A DNA stretch of 39,923 bases from an uncultured Clostridia bacterium. GTDB lineage: Bacteria > Bacillota > Clostridia > Christensenellales > Aristaeellaceae. The stretch's first letter is position 1. Each line of letters opens with the position of its first letter. The notes beneath the pieces are model-generated. The model saw nothing but the letters and a program-made list of their open reading frames with translations. It was not told where the DNA came from and made no database searches. The position numbers and the translations under genes are program-made. Location of the stretch: positions 1 to 39,923 of the forward strand of contig CAKTXR010000021.1 of the NCBI GenBank assembly GCA_934631025.1, read 5' to 3'. Positions 15,257 through 23,678 of the stretch are shown here, piece by piece.

Positions 15257-18058
15257 TTACGCGCGGCAAACCGTAAAATGCACGCACGCGCAGACCGATT
15301 CGTCGGAAGCGTCGCAGGCGCAGAGCGTATGGCGGCCTTCGGACAGAGAGGCCGGATCGAGCGCGCCGCCCTCGCCGTAGAGCGGGAAAGCGCCCTCCAT
15401 GCAGATATGGACGTTTTCGGGCGAAACGACGGCGGGCGTTGTCCAGACGGCGCTGCCGTCGATCGAGAAGCGGACGGCGCAGGGCGGCACGGTCAGGCCG
15501 CGCGGCAGCGCCAGCACGGGAACGGGAGCGGAAAGCACGCATTCATCGGGCAGCGTGAGCGCCAGAGCTGGATGGGCGGGTTCGGAGCGAAGGCCGAATA
15601 CAGCGTCGCCGGCCAGTGTGCAGGCGCGGCTGATTTCAGAAATGCGGTTTTGCGCCAGATCCCGGTTTGTCGTCCAGTTGTAGTGATATCGTCCGCTGTC
15701 TGAAAGCGAGTAGGGCTTGACGGTGCTGACCTCGTAGGGATTGAGGAAAAGCTCCTTGCAGCGCTTTGCGCGCGCCGCCCATGTCCAGCGGGGCGATACG
15801 TTCGCTCTGACGGCCTCGGGCTGAGAATCGATCAGATCGGGATTATCCAGCAATTCGCGGAGACTGGCGGGCTCTCCGTCCGGCTTGACGCAGTAGAAGC
15901 CGGTTCGGGGGTCGAAATATCCCCAGCCATGCCCGGCATACGCTTCGCAGACCAGATGCCCCGCCACGGTGTGCGTGATGATGCGGGCGGGAATGCCGGC
16001 GATTTCGCACAGCGCCGTCATCAGGCGCGCGCAGCATTCGCAGAGCTGCTCGCCCTTTTTGATCAGCTCTTCTTCCGTGCCGCCGTAGAAGAGAATGCGT
16101 CCGCCATTGCGATCGGAAAGATCGCGGCAGAAGTTCATTATGGCGATGACCTGTCCGGTTCTATTGTCGATTCCCTGAACGATGCGCATCACCGTTTTCT
16201 CCAGATCCTTGCGCGTGCCGGGCACATAGCGCGTCTGACGCCATGCGTCGTCATAGAGCGCGTCCATCGTGGCGGGGCAGAGCAGGATCTGCTGATCGAG
16301 CAGCGCGGCGTCGACGTTTTCTGCGTAGTTGGCGCTCATCAGCGCGCCGTTGAGGCGGAACGCGTCCGCGCGCGGCCCGGCCAGCCGGTTTTCAATGCGG
16401 CGGCCTGTATAGGGCTCAAGCGCGGCCAGTATGCCGGCCAGATCTCCCGCAGGATAATCGCAGGCGTAGCGCAGCGATACGTCGACGTCCATCAGATCAA
16501 GAGACGCCGCGCCGACATAGGTCAGATCAATGAAGTTGTCGCCGCGCCGGAGATGAAGGGGATCGACGGCGATTTCCTTGCGCCCCCTGAGCCACCAGCC
16601 GCTGCCAAATGTGTCCGTGCCCGAGACGAGGGCGCGGTCGTGATCGAATACGATGGGCGGCCGCATATCGCCCCGGAGCGTCTCGGAATCCGCGCAGACG
16701 GGCGCGCAGCCGTTGAGCGCGATGAGCAGCCGTTCGCCGGGCGCGAGCGCGCGCATTGTCGGACAGACGAACGCCGAGACGCGCATATTGCTCTGCTTCG
16801 CCTCGGCAGGTTCGTCAGAAATGCGAAACGGAATGCGCAGCGTCGATCCGGACGATTGAAACGCGCGGGGGAGGAAATCCACGTCGATGAGGGGATAGGT
16901 CTTGTCGGCAAAGCGCAGCAGCTCGGGCCGCGTGTAAACGGCATAGTAGGGCTGCCAGGCGTCGGTGTATGGATTGGTGCCGGGAATGCGGCTGGGGTCA
17001 TAGGAGAAGGCCGTTCCCAGTCCGATCTGCAGGCCGTCCGCGCCGGAGGAGATCAGCAGCGCGGCGCGCGCGGCGTCGTTTTCCTCGGTGTTCGGGCGAT
17101 TGAAGCGCCAAACGCCTCGGATCTCATCATTGGGCTGAGGATCCGGATCGATGGAGGTCAATTTGGGACGCATACAGCCGAAGACCCGTACGGGGGTTCC
17201 GCGCGTCGTCCGAACGTATTCGTCGATGGGCACGTCGAACAGCTCGCCCGGCAATATGACGGAGGGAATCAGCACATCGACGACATTTTCGCGAACCCAG
17301 TCGCGCCACAGAAGGCCGTAGCGCTCCGGATGGCGGGGCAGCCGGGCGACGATGTCGATCTTGCGCCCCATGCTGGAAAAGCGCGCGCGCATATCGCTCA
17401 GCAGGCAGGTCATGAAGTGGCCGTCGCGTTCCGGATTTTCAAAAAACGGCGGATATACGCAAAAGTCGATCGATACGCCGTCGGCGCCCTCGGCGATCAT
17501 GTCCTGCGCAATATCGAGGAACAGCGCGCGCACGGCCTCGTGGCGAAAGTCAAGATCGCCGCGTCCGGGGATCAGGTATTCGTCATGCCCGGCCAGGCAG
17601 GCAGGCCGCCCCTGACGCAGTTCAAAGCGCGCCCACACGCGCATGCCAAGCTCATGAGCGCGCTGCGCCTGAACGCCGAACGGGCTGAGGCCGCGCTGAA
17701 GCAGATAGTGTATATTGGCGATCGCCCGAAAATCGCCCGGTCTCCTGGCCGGCTGGTATCGGCGGTTGTAATCCGCGCAGACGGCGGCGACGTGCTCCGC
17801 GCTGCCCGGATTTTCGCAGAGCGCGCGGAGGATGTCCTCGGGAACGCCCCATCCGGTGACGTCTTGCCCCATCAGATCGCCGCGCCGGGTTTTGAAGTTC
17901 ATGGCAAAGCCCACGCCCGTTCCGATTTCGCGGATATGGGCGATTCCGGCCAGATGATCGACGCACTTGCGGCAGAGCTTTTCCGGGGTGCAGGGCGGCG
18001 TTATGACATAGAGCGGCGAGAAGCCGTCGTCCCGAACGGCGATGGGAAAGGGTTTCAT
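15257..18058 (-). CDS. TIM-barrel protein fused to a transglutaminase-like domain
   Basis: Large (933 aa) protein of unknown function with no signal peptide. It starts at ATG (minus, 18058) after GGGAGGTG. Residues about 1-400 look like a glycosidase-type TIM barrel, with ARFEL near 145 and the strand DGVSIDFC at 193-200. Residues about 405-535 are a beta-rich domain. A transglutaminase-like core follows near 660-725: Cys673 in CECCARLMTALCEIAGIPAR, His701 and Asp716 (YFDP) make a plausible Cys-His-Asp triad. A further beta-rich tail follows (about 810-933). The first two domains mirror the upstream neighbour, which shares DGYSIDFC and a similar beta domain. It is second in a two-gene minus-strand operon (20-nt gap). 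Barrel-transglutaminase fusions are unusual to me; the substrate is probably a glycan or glycopeptide (inference). Confidence 0.75.
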   Translation of the reverse strand: MKPFPIAVRDDGFSPLYVITPPCTPEKLCRKCVDHLAGIAHIREIGTGVGFAMNFKTRRGDLMGQDVTGWGVPEDILRALCENPGSAEHVAAVCADYNRRYQPARRPGDFRAIANIHYLLQRGLSPFGVQAQRAHELGMRVWARFELRQGRPACLAGHDEYLIPGRGDLDFRHEAVRALFLDIAQDMIAEGADGVSIDFCVYPPFFENPERDGHFMTCLLSDMRARFSSMGRKIDIVARLPRHPERYGLLWRDWVRENVVDVLIPSVILPGELFDVPIDEYVRTTRGTPVRVFGCMRPKLTSIDPDPQPNDEIRGVWRFNRPNTEENDAARAALLISSGADGLQIGLGTAFSYDPSRIPGTNPYTDAWQPYYAVYTRPELLRFADKTYPLIDVDFLPRAFQSSGSTLRIPFRISDEPAEAKQSNMRVSAFVCPTMRALAPGERLLIALNGCAPVCADSETLRGDMRPPIVFDHDRALVSGTDTFGSGWWLRGRKEIAVDPLHLRRGDNFIDLTYVGAASLDLMDVDVSLRYACDYPAGDLAGILAALEPYTGRRIENRLAGPRADAFRLNGALMSANYAENVDAALLDQQILLCPATMDALYDDAWRQTRYVPGTRKDLEKTVMRIVQGIDNRTGQVIAIMNFCRDLSDRNGGRILFYGGTEEELIKKGEQLCECCARLMTALCEIAGIPARIITHTVAGHLVCEAYAGHGWGYFDPRTGFYCVKPDGEPASLRELLDNPDLIDSQPEAVRANVSPRWTWAARAKRCKELFLNPYEVSTVKPYSLSDSGRYHYNWTTNRDLAQNRISEISRACTLAGDAVFGLRSEPAHPALALTLPDECVLSAPVPVLALPRGLTVPPCAVRFSIDGSAVWTTPAVVSPENVHICMEGAFPLYGEGGALDPASLSEGRHTLCACDASDESVCACVHFTVCRA

Positions 18059-18078
18059 GGAGACACCTCCCGCTGATT

Positions 18079-19647
18079 TTATCGGTATCGGACGGCCAGC
18101 TCGACGCGCTCGAGTTCGGCCTGCGACAGTACGGGATAACCGGGCGCGCGCAGTATGCGCACGGAGACGACGTTGCGGCCGCGCACGATCAGGCCGGGTT
18201 CAAGGGCGCATCGGACGCGGGTGAAGCGCTCGCCGCGCTCGGGCAGAAACGCGGTGTGATAGCCGGAGACGTATTCGGGCTGCAGCGGACGAAGCTGACG
18301 GTCGGCATAGCCGCTGTCGACAGCGCCGGTGATTTCCACGCCGTTTAGCATGATGACGAGCCGATCGTCCGGCAGCGCGCCGTAGACCTGCACGTCCAGA
18401 AAGAGACTTTCGACGCGGCCGGCCTGATGAGCGATGGGATCGCAGACGAACAGCGATACCGCTTCGGGCGCGCCGTTGTTTTTGAGGATACGGGGCAGCT
18501 GTTTCGTGCCGTTGTTGTTGGCAAAGCCGTTTTCCCATGGATAGCCGCCCCGACGCTCCACGACGAACGTCTTGTCCAGCGGGGCAAGGCGGCTTTCGTC
18601 GCCCGCGACCGGCAGAACCTGCTCGAGGGAATGCGCGTGGCGCTGGAAAGGCTCGGCGGCGGTTCTTCGATAGGTTTCCCAGTCGCAGGCATAGAGGTTG
18701 AACAGCGCCACGCCGTCCGCGCCCTGCGCCCACCAGTTGGCAAAGACGGCGTTGAGCACCTCAGCAGGCGGATCGGCATAGGCGTCGGTCTGATGGTGCG
18801 CGTCAAAGCAGGGATAGAGCTTGAAGGCGCTGCCGGTTGCGGCACGGATGCCGTCGATATCGACCTCGAAGGAGCGCGAACCGACGATGAGACTGTCGAC
18901 CAGCCCTTCCTCCGCCCAGGCGGCGATGTCGAGTCCATCCTGACGGCAGCCGTCGGCGGTTTCAGGCATGCGGGCGGACAGGAGGAGGGGATGTCCCCAT
19001 TTCTTTTCATAGCCCAGAGTCAGCGCGCGCAGATCGCGCATAAACTGCGTGACGCACTCGCGCAGTTCCCACTGCCGCCCCGGCTCGAGGAAGGGCGTAT
19101 GGCGGCAGAAGTCAATGGAATAGCCGTCAAAGTCATAGCTTTCGAGAATTTCCCGAAAGACGCTCAGCTTGTATTCGCGCATTTCGGGAACGGCGAGATT
19201 GGTCATCTGAGTCCAGTCGTTGATGTAGTATTCGGGATGCTCGTCCTTGAGACGATCCCTTCCGCCGACGTCAGGGCCGCCGATGCGGTGGGAGAGCAGG
19301 CACTCTATGCCGCGCCTGCGGCAGCCGGCGATGTACTCGTCGTATATGTCGACGCCGTTTTCCCACAGCTGGGCGAATGTGCGCTCATTTTCCTTGGGCA
19401 GAACGCTGCGGTGACAGAACGCGATCTGATCGGAAAAGAAAGCGTCCCAGTAGATGCTGTCGACCTGCCCGATGCAATGGTCGATGTAATTCCACAGGCG
19501 CAGGCGATAGGCTTCGAGCAGGCTGAGCCCCTCGGGCGCCTTCAGGCCGCCGCATTCGACGGCGACGTTTCGAGCGTCATAGAAAAGAATGGAATGCCGC
19601 GCGCGGCTGGCGGCGCGGATGTGCTCGGGCGCAAGGCGGAAAGACAT
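18079..19647 (-). CDS. TIM-barrel glycoside-hydrolase-like protein
   Basis: A 522-residue protein of unknown substrate. I place the start at ATG 19647 (minus strand; MSFRLAPEH) because AAAGGAG lies 8 nt upstream; a longer in-frame ATG at 19689 has no such site. Residues about 15-360 resemble a glycosidase-like (GH10/GHL-type) TIM barrel: ILFYDARNVAVE at the first strand, DSIYWDAFFSD, LLSHRIGGPD and DGYSIDFCRHTPF. The C-terminal about 120 residues are a beta-rich domain (LVIMLNGVEITG, LIVRGRNVVSV). No signal peptide, so probably cytoplasmic and acting on an imported oligosaccharide. It is the first gene of the minus-strand arm and is divergent from the ABC transporter genes across a shared control region. 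Confidence 0.75.
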   Translation of the reverse strand: MSFRLAPEHIRAASRARHSILFYDARNVAVECGGLKAPEGLSLLEAYRLRLWNYIDHCIGQVDSIYWDAFFSDQIAFCHRSVLPKENERTFAQLWENGVDIYDEYIAGCRRRGIECLLSHRIGGPDVGGRDRLKDEHPEYYINDWTQMTNLAVPEMREYKLSVFREILESYDFDGYSIDFCRHTPFLEPGRQWELRECVTQFMRDLRALTLGYEKKWGHPLLLSARMPETADGCRQDGLDIAAWAEEGLVDSLIVGSRSFEVDIDGIRAATGSAFKLYPCFDAHHQTDAYADPPAEVLNAVFANWWAQGADGVALFNLYACDWETYRRTAAEPFQRHAHSLEQVLPVAGDESRLAPLDKTFVVERRGGYPWENGFANNNGTKQLPRILKNNGAPEAVSLFVCDPIAHQAGRVESLFLDVQVYGALPDDRLVIMLNGVEITGAVDSGYADRQLRPLQPEYVSGYHTAFLPERGERFTRVRCALEPGLIVRGRNVVSVRILRAPGYPVLSQAELERVELAVRYR

Positions 19648-19706
19648 GGCGATTCTCCTTTCGGCACGGCCGTCTGATTTTGATGCCAATGGCCGTCTTT
19701 GCTCAG

Positions 19707-19736
19707 ATTATATCACGGCGTTCGGATAAAGCGCAA
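19707..19736 (-). promoter_or_regulatory. Promoter of the TIM-barrel gene pair
   Basis: On the minus strand, TTGCGC (19731-19736) is followed after 18 bp by TATAAT (19707-19712). The weak minus-35 would suit activator-dependent transcription. Confidence 0.7.
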
Positions 19737-19777
19737 TGCAATCTATCGGCGGGCATGGTGCTTTCAGCCCAATGGCG

Positions 19778-19832
19778 CAAAACGGCGGGATTTTGACTCA
19801 AAAGCGGCATTTGCGCACAAAAACGTCATTGC
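19778..19832. promoter_or_regulatory. Three phased direct repeats, candidate AraC-type operator
   Basis: CAAAACGGC (19778), CAAAAGCGGCAT (19799) and CAAAAACGTCAT (19818) are spaced 21 and about 19-20 bp, so they fall on one face of the helix. They lie between the two divergent promoters, directly upstream of the permease minus-35. AraC-family regulators typically bind such direct repeats about 21 bp apart, and one is encoded at the end of this locus. Assignment to that regulator is inference. Confidence 0.5.
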
Positions 19833-19857
19833 ATATCCGCTTTTATTGCGCTACGAT
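19829..19857 (+). promoter_or_regulatory. Promoter of the ABC transporter operon
   Basis: TTGCAT (19829-19834), 17 bp, TACGAT (19852-19857). The third direct repeat ends at the minus-35, the usual place for an AraC-type activator to touch RNA polymerase. Confidence 0.55.
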
Positions 19858-19904
19858 TAATACAGAGTTACGTTCGCTGCGAAACGCGCTGAGGAGGTAT
19901 GGAA

Positions 19905-20843
19905 ATGCAATCAACGTCCGTCAAATCAAAGCGACCATTGCCGGCACGGATCGGCCGGCGGCTGGCGGAGGACTGGCCGCTTTACGTTCTGCTGCTTCCG
20001 GGCTTTGCGTACATACTTGTTTTCAATTATTTCCCCATGTACGGCGTGCAGATCGCCTTTAAGGATTACAGCACGCGGCTGGGAATCTGGGGCAGCAAAT
20101 GGGTGGGCTTCAAGCACTTTGTCCGTTTTCTCTCCTATCCGGCCTTTTTTCAGATTATTGTCAACACGCTGACGCTGAGTCTGTATTCCATCGCGACGTT
20201 TCCGTGCGCGGTGATCGCGGCGCTGCTCATCAACGAGCTGGACAGCGCCCGCTTTAAGCGGGTCGTTCAGATGATCTCCTATGCGCCGCACTTCATATCG
20301 ACGGTCGTCATCTGCGGCATGCTGAAGATCTTTTTCGCCCGAAGCAACGGCCTGATCAACAACGTGATCGAGATGCTGGGCGGCGCGCGCTATGACTTTT
20401 TGAGCGATCCCAAATGCTTTGCGCACATCTATGTGTGGTCGGGCGTGTGGCAGGGGCTGGGCTGGAACACCATTATCTATCTGGCGGCGCTCGCGGGCGT
20501 ATCGCCGGAGATTCAGGAGGCGGCGCGCATCGACGGCGCGAACCGGTTGCAAATCGTGTGGTATGTCAATCTGCCCACCATAATGCCGACGGTCATGACC
20601 ATGCTGATTCTCAGCTGCGGCAGCGTGCTGTCGGTGGGCTTTGAGAAGGTCTATCTGATGCAGAACAGCCTGAACTTGAGCGCGTCCGAGGTTATATCGA
20701 CCTATGTCTACGAGGTGGGCGTGAACGGCGCGCAATTCAGCTATTCGTCGGCCATCGGACTGTTCAATACAGTGGTCAATATCGTCATACTGATGCTGGT
20801 CAATGCGCTGTCGCGCCGGCTGTCCTCGGTCAGCATCTGGTAA
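19905..20843 (+). CDS. ABC transporter permease (LplB-like)
   Basis: Inner-membrane subunit of a carbohydrate-type (CUT1/LplB) ABC importer, 312 residues. I choose ATG 19905 because GAGGAGG ends 7 nt before it; the ATG at 19899 touches that site. About six membrane helices are seen, beginning with PLYVLLLPGFAYILVFNYF. The cytoplasmic EAA loop that docks the ATPase reads EIQEAARIDGANRLQIVWYVNLP near residues 202-224. The next gene encodes the partner permease (13-nt gap). No ATPase gene lies in the locus, as is usual for this group, which borrows a shared MsmX-type ATPase (established for Bacillus; inferred here). Confidence 0.93.
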   Translation: MQSTSVKSKRPLPARIGRRLAEDWPLYVLLLPGFAYILVFNYFPMYGVQIAFKDYSTRLGIWGSKWVGFKHFVRFLSYPAFFQIIVNTLTLSLYSIATFPCAVIAALLINELDSARFKRVVQMISYAPHFISTVVICGMLKIFFARSNGLINNVIEMLGGARYDFLSDPKCFAHIYVWSGVWQGLGWNTIIYLAALAGVSPEIQEAARIDGANRLQIVWYVNLPTIMPTVMTMLILSCGSVLSVGFEKVYLMQNSLNLSASEVISTYVYEVGVNGAQFSYSSAIGLFNTVVNIVILMLVNALSRRLSSVSIW

Positions 20844-20856
20844 GGGGGGGAGCCGT

Positions 20857-21753
20857 ATGAAAAAAGCAAGAGCCGACAGGGTCTTTGACGCCTGCAATAT
20901 CGCCGTGATGGTGCTGCTTCTTTTGATTATGCTCTATCCGCTTTACTACATTGTGATCGCCTCCGTATCGGAGCCTTACGATGTGGCGATGGGGAAGGTG
21001 TTCCTGAAGCCGTCCGGATTCACGCTGGAGGCGTACAGGAATGTCTTTGAAAATCGGAAGATATGGGTGGGCTATCGCAACACCGTGTTCTATACGCTGT
21101 TTGGAACGCTGCTCAATCTGGGGCTGACGCTTCCCACCGCCTATGTGCTCAGCAAGAAGCAGCTGATGGGGCGCACGTTCTTTTCGTGGTATTTTCTGAT
21201 CCCCATGTATTTCGGCGGCGGCCTGATTCCGACCTATCTGCTGGTCAAAAGCCTGCGCCTGATCAATACGCCGGTTGTCATCGTGATCATGGGCGGCCTG
21301 AGTATCTACAATATGATTGTGACGCGCACCTATTTTACCAATTCCATTCCGGAGGAGCTGTATGAGAGCACGCGCATCGACGGGGCCAATGAGTTTGTCG
21401 GCTTTTTCCGGATCGCGCTGCCGCTGGCCGCGCCGATCATCGCCGTGATGACGCTCTATTACGGCGTGGCGCGCTGGAACGATTACTATACGGCGCTGAT
21501 CTATGTCAGCAAGGCCCGCTATCAGCCGCTGCAGCTGGTGCTCAGGAGCATACTGATCATGAATGAATCGGCGCTGGTGGACGCGGGAAATCTGAGCAGC
21601 GAGGAAATGGAGCTGATGGCGCGGCGAGCTTATATGGCCGAGGCCATGAAGTATTCGATCATTTTCATTGCGTCCGCGCCGCTGCTGGCGGCCTATCCCT
21701 TCGTGCAAAAGTATTTTGTGCGGGGCATTATGATCGGCTCGCTCAAGGGATGA
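20857..21753 (+). CDS. ABC transporter permease (YtcP-like)
   Basis: Second membrane subunit of the same importer, 298 residues. The start is ATG 20857 (MKKARADRVF), preceded by AAGGGGGGAG. It shows about six helices, starting VMVLLLLIMLYPLYYIVIASVSEP. The EAA loop is ELYESTRIDGANEFVGFFRIALP near 167-189, with Ser for the second Ala of EAA. The C-terminus AYPFVQKYFVRGIMIGSLKG is the common ending of this family. It lies directly after the first permease gene and 81 nt before the binding-protein gene. Confidence 0.93.
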   Translation: MKKARADRVFDACNIAVMVLLLLIMLYPLYYIVIASVSEPYDVAMGKVFLKPSGFTLEAYRNVFENRKIWVGYRNTVFYTLFGTLLNLGLTLPTAYVLSKKQLMGRTFFSWYFLIPMYFGGGLIPTYLLVKSLRLINTPVVIVIMGGLSIYNMIVTRTYFTNSIPEELYESTRIDGANEFVGFFRIALPLAAPIIAVMTLYYGVARWNDYYTALIYVSKARYQPLQLVLRSILIMNESALVDAGNLSSEEMELMARRAYMAEAMKYSIIFIASAPLLAAYPFVQKYFVRGIMIGSLKG

Positions 21754-21834
21754 GCGCGCCGCGCTGCGAATGAATGGATCGCACGGAACCGCCTCCGTCG
21801 GCGAGTGCGTCCAATATAGAAGGAGGAAATACCC

Positions 21835-23517
21835 ATGAAGAGAATCCTGTCGATCCTGCTGGTCCTGACACTGCTGCTGAGCGGCGCCGCCATTGCGGAA
21901 GGCGCGTCCAACGAGGTGGACTTTGCCGCATGGGGCATTACGCTGCCCATCGTTCCGGAAGGGGAAAAGGTTACGCTGAAGATCGCCGTTCCGCAGAGCG
22001 CGGAGAACCATGACGCGGACAAGGTCTGGTTCTGGAAATGGGCGAGCGAGGCCATGAACATCAGCTTTGACATTGAGCAGATTCCGAGCGAGTCGGTCGA
22101 TCAGCGCAAGAATCTGATGTTTGCCTCCGGAGAGCTGCCGGACATTATCTATGGCATAGGCTTCTCCACGGCCGAGCTGGTCAAATACGGCCAGTATGAA
22201 AAGCAGCTGCTGGCTATCAATCAGTACCTGAATGAGGAGACGATGCCGCATCTGACGAAGTGGGCCGGCCTGACCTCCTTTGAGCTGTGCGTCGCGCCCG
22301 ACGGCAATCAGTATGTGCTGCCGTATATCGACCGCGTTGTGCTCAACGACGGAAACGGCCATCCGCTGTACATCAATAAGGAGCTGGCCGCGGCGGTCGG
22401 CAAGCAGATGCCCACCACCGTTGAGGAGCTGACCGAGCTGCTGCGCGCCTTCAAGGCGGCTTATCCGGAATTGCTGCCGATGGGCGGCTCCGCGCTCAGC
22501 GTCAACTATATCATGGTTCATCTGATGAACGCCTATGGACTGGGCGTTTCCAGCGACAACCCCTATGGCGTCAGCCCCGCGATGCGCAGGAGCACTGATC
22601 TGGTGATCCCCTGTGCGACGCCCGAATATAAGGAATACCTGACCACGATGAACACCTGGTTCAAGGAAGGCCTGATTTCCGAGGACTTCTTTACGATGGA
22701 TCGCGCGACCGATATGGCGCAGGCGGCCGAGGGCAAGTACGCGGCCTGGTGCTATCCCTATGATCAGGTTACGCAGGACCCTGAAATCGTGCATCAGTAT
22801 CAGGGCGTTATCAATCTGCTGAGCGCGACGAACGATGTGATTTCCGTTCCCGCGCCGGTCAGAACCCGTCCGGGCAACGCTGTGATTGCCGCGAGCACCG
22901 AGTATCCCGAGATCTGCGCGAAGTTCCTGGACTTCTTCTATTCGCCCGTGGGCATGGTGTACGGCTGGTATGGTCCGATGGCCGGCAGCAAGGACACGCT
23001 GGGCATGGTCGAGGGCTGGTATGTGGATCCCAAAACCATGGCCGTCAACTACAAGGACGTTGAAAACGGCGCGTTCACATCCTCCTATACCTATGCGATC
23101 GGCGTCATTGCGCCCTGCTCCGGCGCCCGCCTGAACAACTGCGGCGATTACAATCTGGATCTGAGCAAATACGGCAGCCATGCGGCCATACAGCTGCCGA
23201 TGGCCGGCTATGATCCCGTTCCGCTGGCCAAGAACCCCGACTTGCTGAACGACTATCCGCTGTGGACGATCTACAGCACCACCGAGTTCAGGTATGCCGA
23301 AAAGAGCTTCTATGCCAGCTATACCTACATGGACGAGGAAACCAGCATTGCCGTCAGCGATCTCAAGACGGTTATCCAGAACTATGTGGAGACGGAAACG
23401 GCCCGCTTCGTGACCGGCGCGCGTTCTCTGGATGAGTTCGATTCGTATCTGGCCGAGCTGGAAAAGATGAACGTCGACGAATATCTGGGCTACTACAAGG
23501 CGCTTGCGGAAAAGTAA
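21835..23517 (+). CDS. Extracellular solute-binding protein (family 1, LipO-like)
   Basis: Captures the substrate for the importer outside the cell. The 560-residue length fits the long LipO/YtcQ group. It starts at ATG 21835 after AGGAGG. A typical signal peptide (MKRILSILLVLTLLLSGAAIAEG) is present, but the expected lipobox cysteine after LSG/A is replaced by alanine and no Cys is nearby. The mature protein reads NEVDFAAWGITLPI..., then KVTLKIAVPQS and NISFDIEQIPSE, as in oligosaccharide-binding proteins. Without the Cys it would not be lipid-anchored in the normal way, which is odd for a Gram-positive binding protein. The sugar bound cannot be told; the neighbouring barrel proteins suggest an oligosaccharide (inference). 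Confidence 0.9.
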   Translation: MKRILSILLVLTLLLSGAAIAEGASNEVDFAAWGITLPIVPEGEKVTLKIAVPQSAENHDADKVWFWKWASEAMNISFDIEQIPSESVDQRKNLMFASGELPDIIYGIGFSTAELVKYGQYEKQLLAINQYLNEETMPHLTKWAGLTSFELCVAPDGNQYVLPYIDRVVLNDGNGHPLYINKELAAAVGKQMPTTVEELTELLRAFKAAYPELLPMGGSALSVNYIMVHLMNAYGLGVSSDNPYGVSPAMRRSTDLVIPCATPEYKEYLTTMNTWFKEGLISEDFFTMDRATDMAQAAEGKYAAWCYPYDQVTQDPEIVHQYQGVINLLSATNDVISVPAPVRTRPGNAVIAASTEYPEICAKFLDFFYSPVGMVYGWYGPMAGSKDTLGMVEGWYVDPKTMAVNYKDVENGAFTSSYTYAIGVIAPCSGARLNNCGDYNLDLSKYGSHAAIQLPMAGYDPVPLAKNPDLLNDYPLWTIYSTTEFRYAEKSFYASYTYMDEETSIAVSDLKTVIQNYVETETARFVTGARSLDEFDSYLAELEKMNVDEYLGYYKALAEK

Positions 23518-23573
23518 TCGGAAGCGCTGAGGAAAGGCCCTGCGATTCCGAAGATTTTGTGAGATGATAAGGT

Positions 23574-23612
23574 CCGGCAGCTCCCGACGACGGAGGCAGA
23601 GGGTGCTGCCGG
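23574..23612 (+). other. Strong intercistronic hairpin after the binding-protein gene
   Basis: CCGGCAGC-T-CCC pairs with GGG-T-GCTGCCGG (one mismatch) around a 15-nt loop, 57 nt after the stop. There is no T-run, so it more likely stabilises the upstream mRNA or trims read-through than ends transcription. That would give more binding protein than downstream products, a known arrangement in importer operons (inference). Confidence 0.6.
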
Positions 23613-23678
23613 GCGTTGCGCGTTGTTTTGAAGGACGGCTTCCGGCAGGGAAAGTTAAAGCGTACAGGAGGATGCGGC

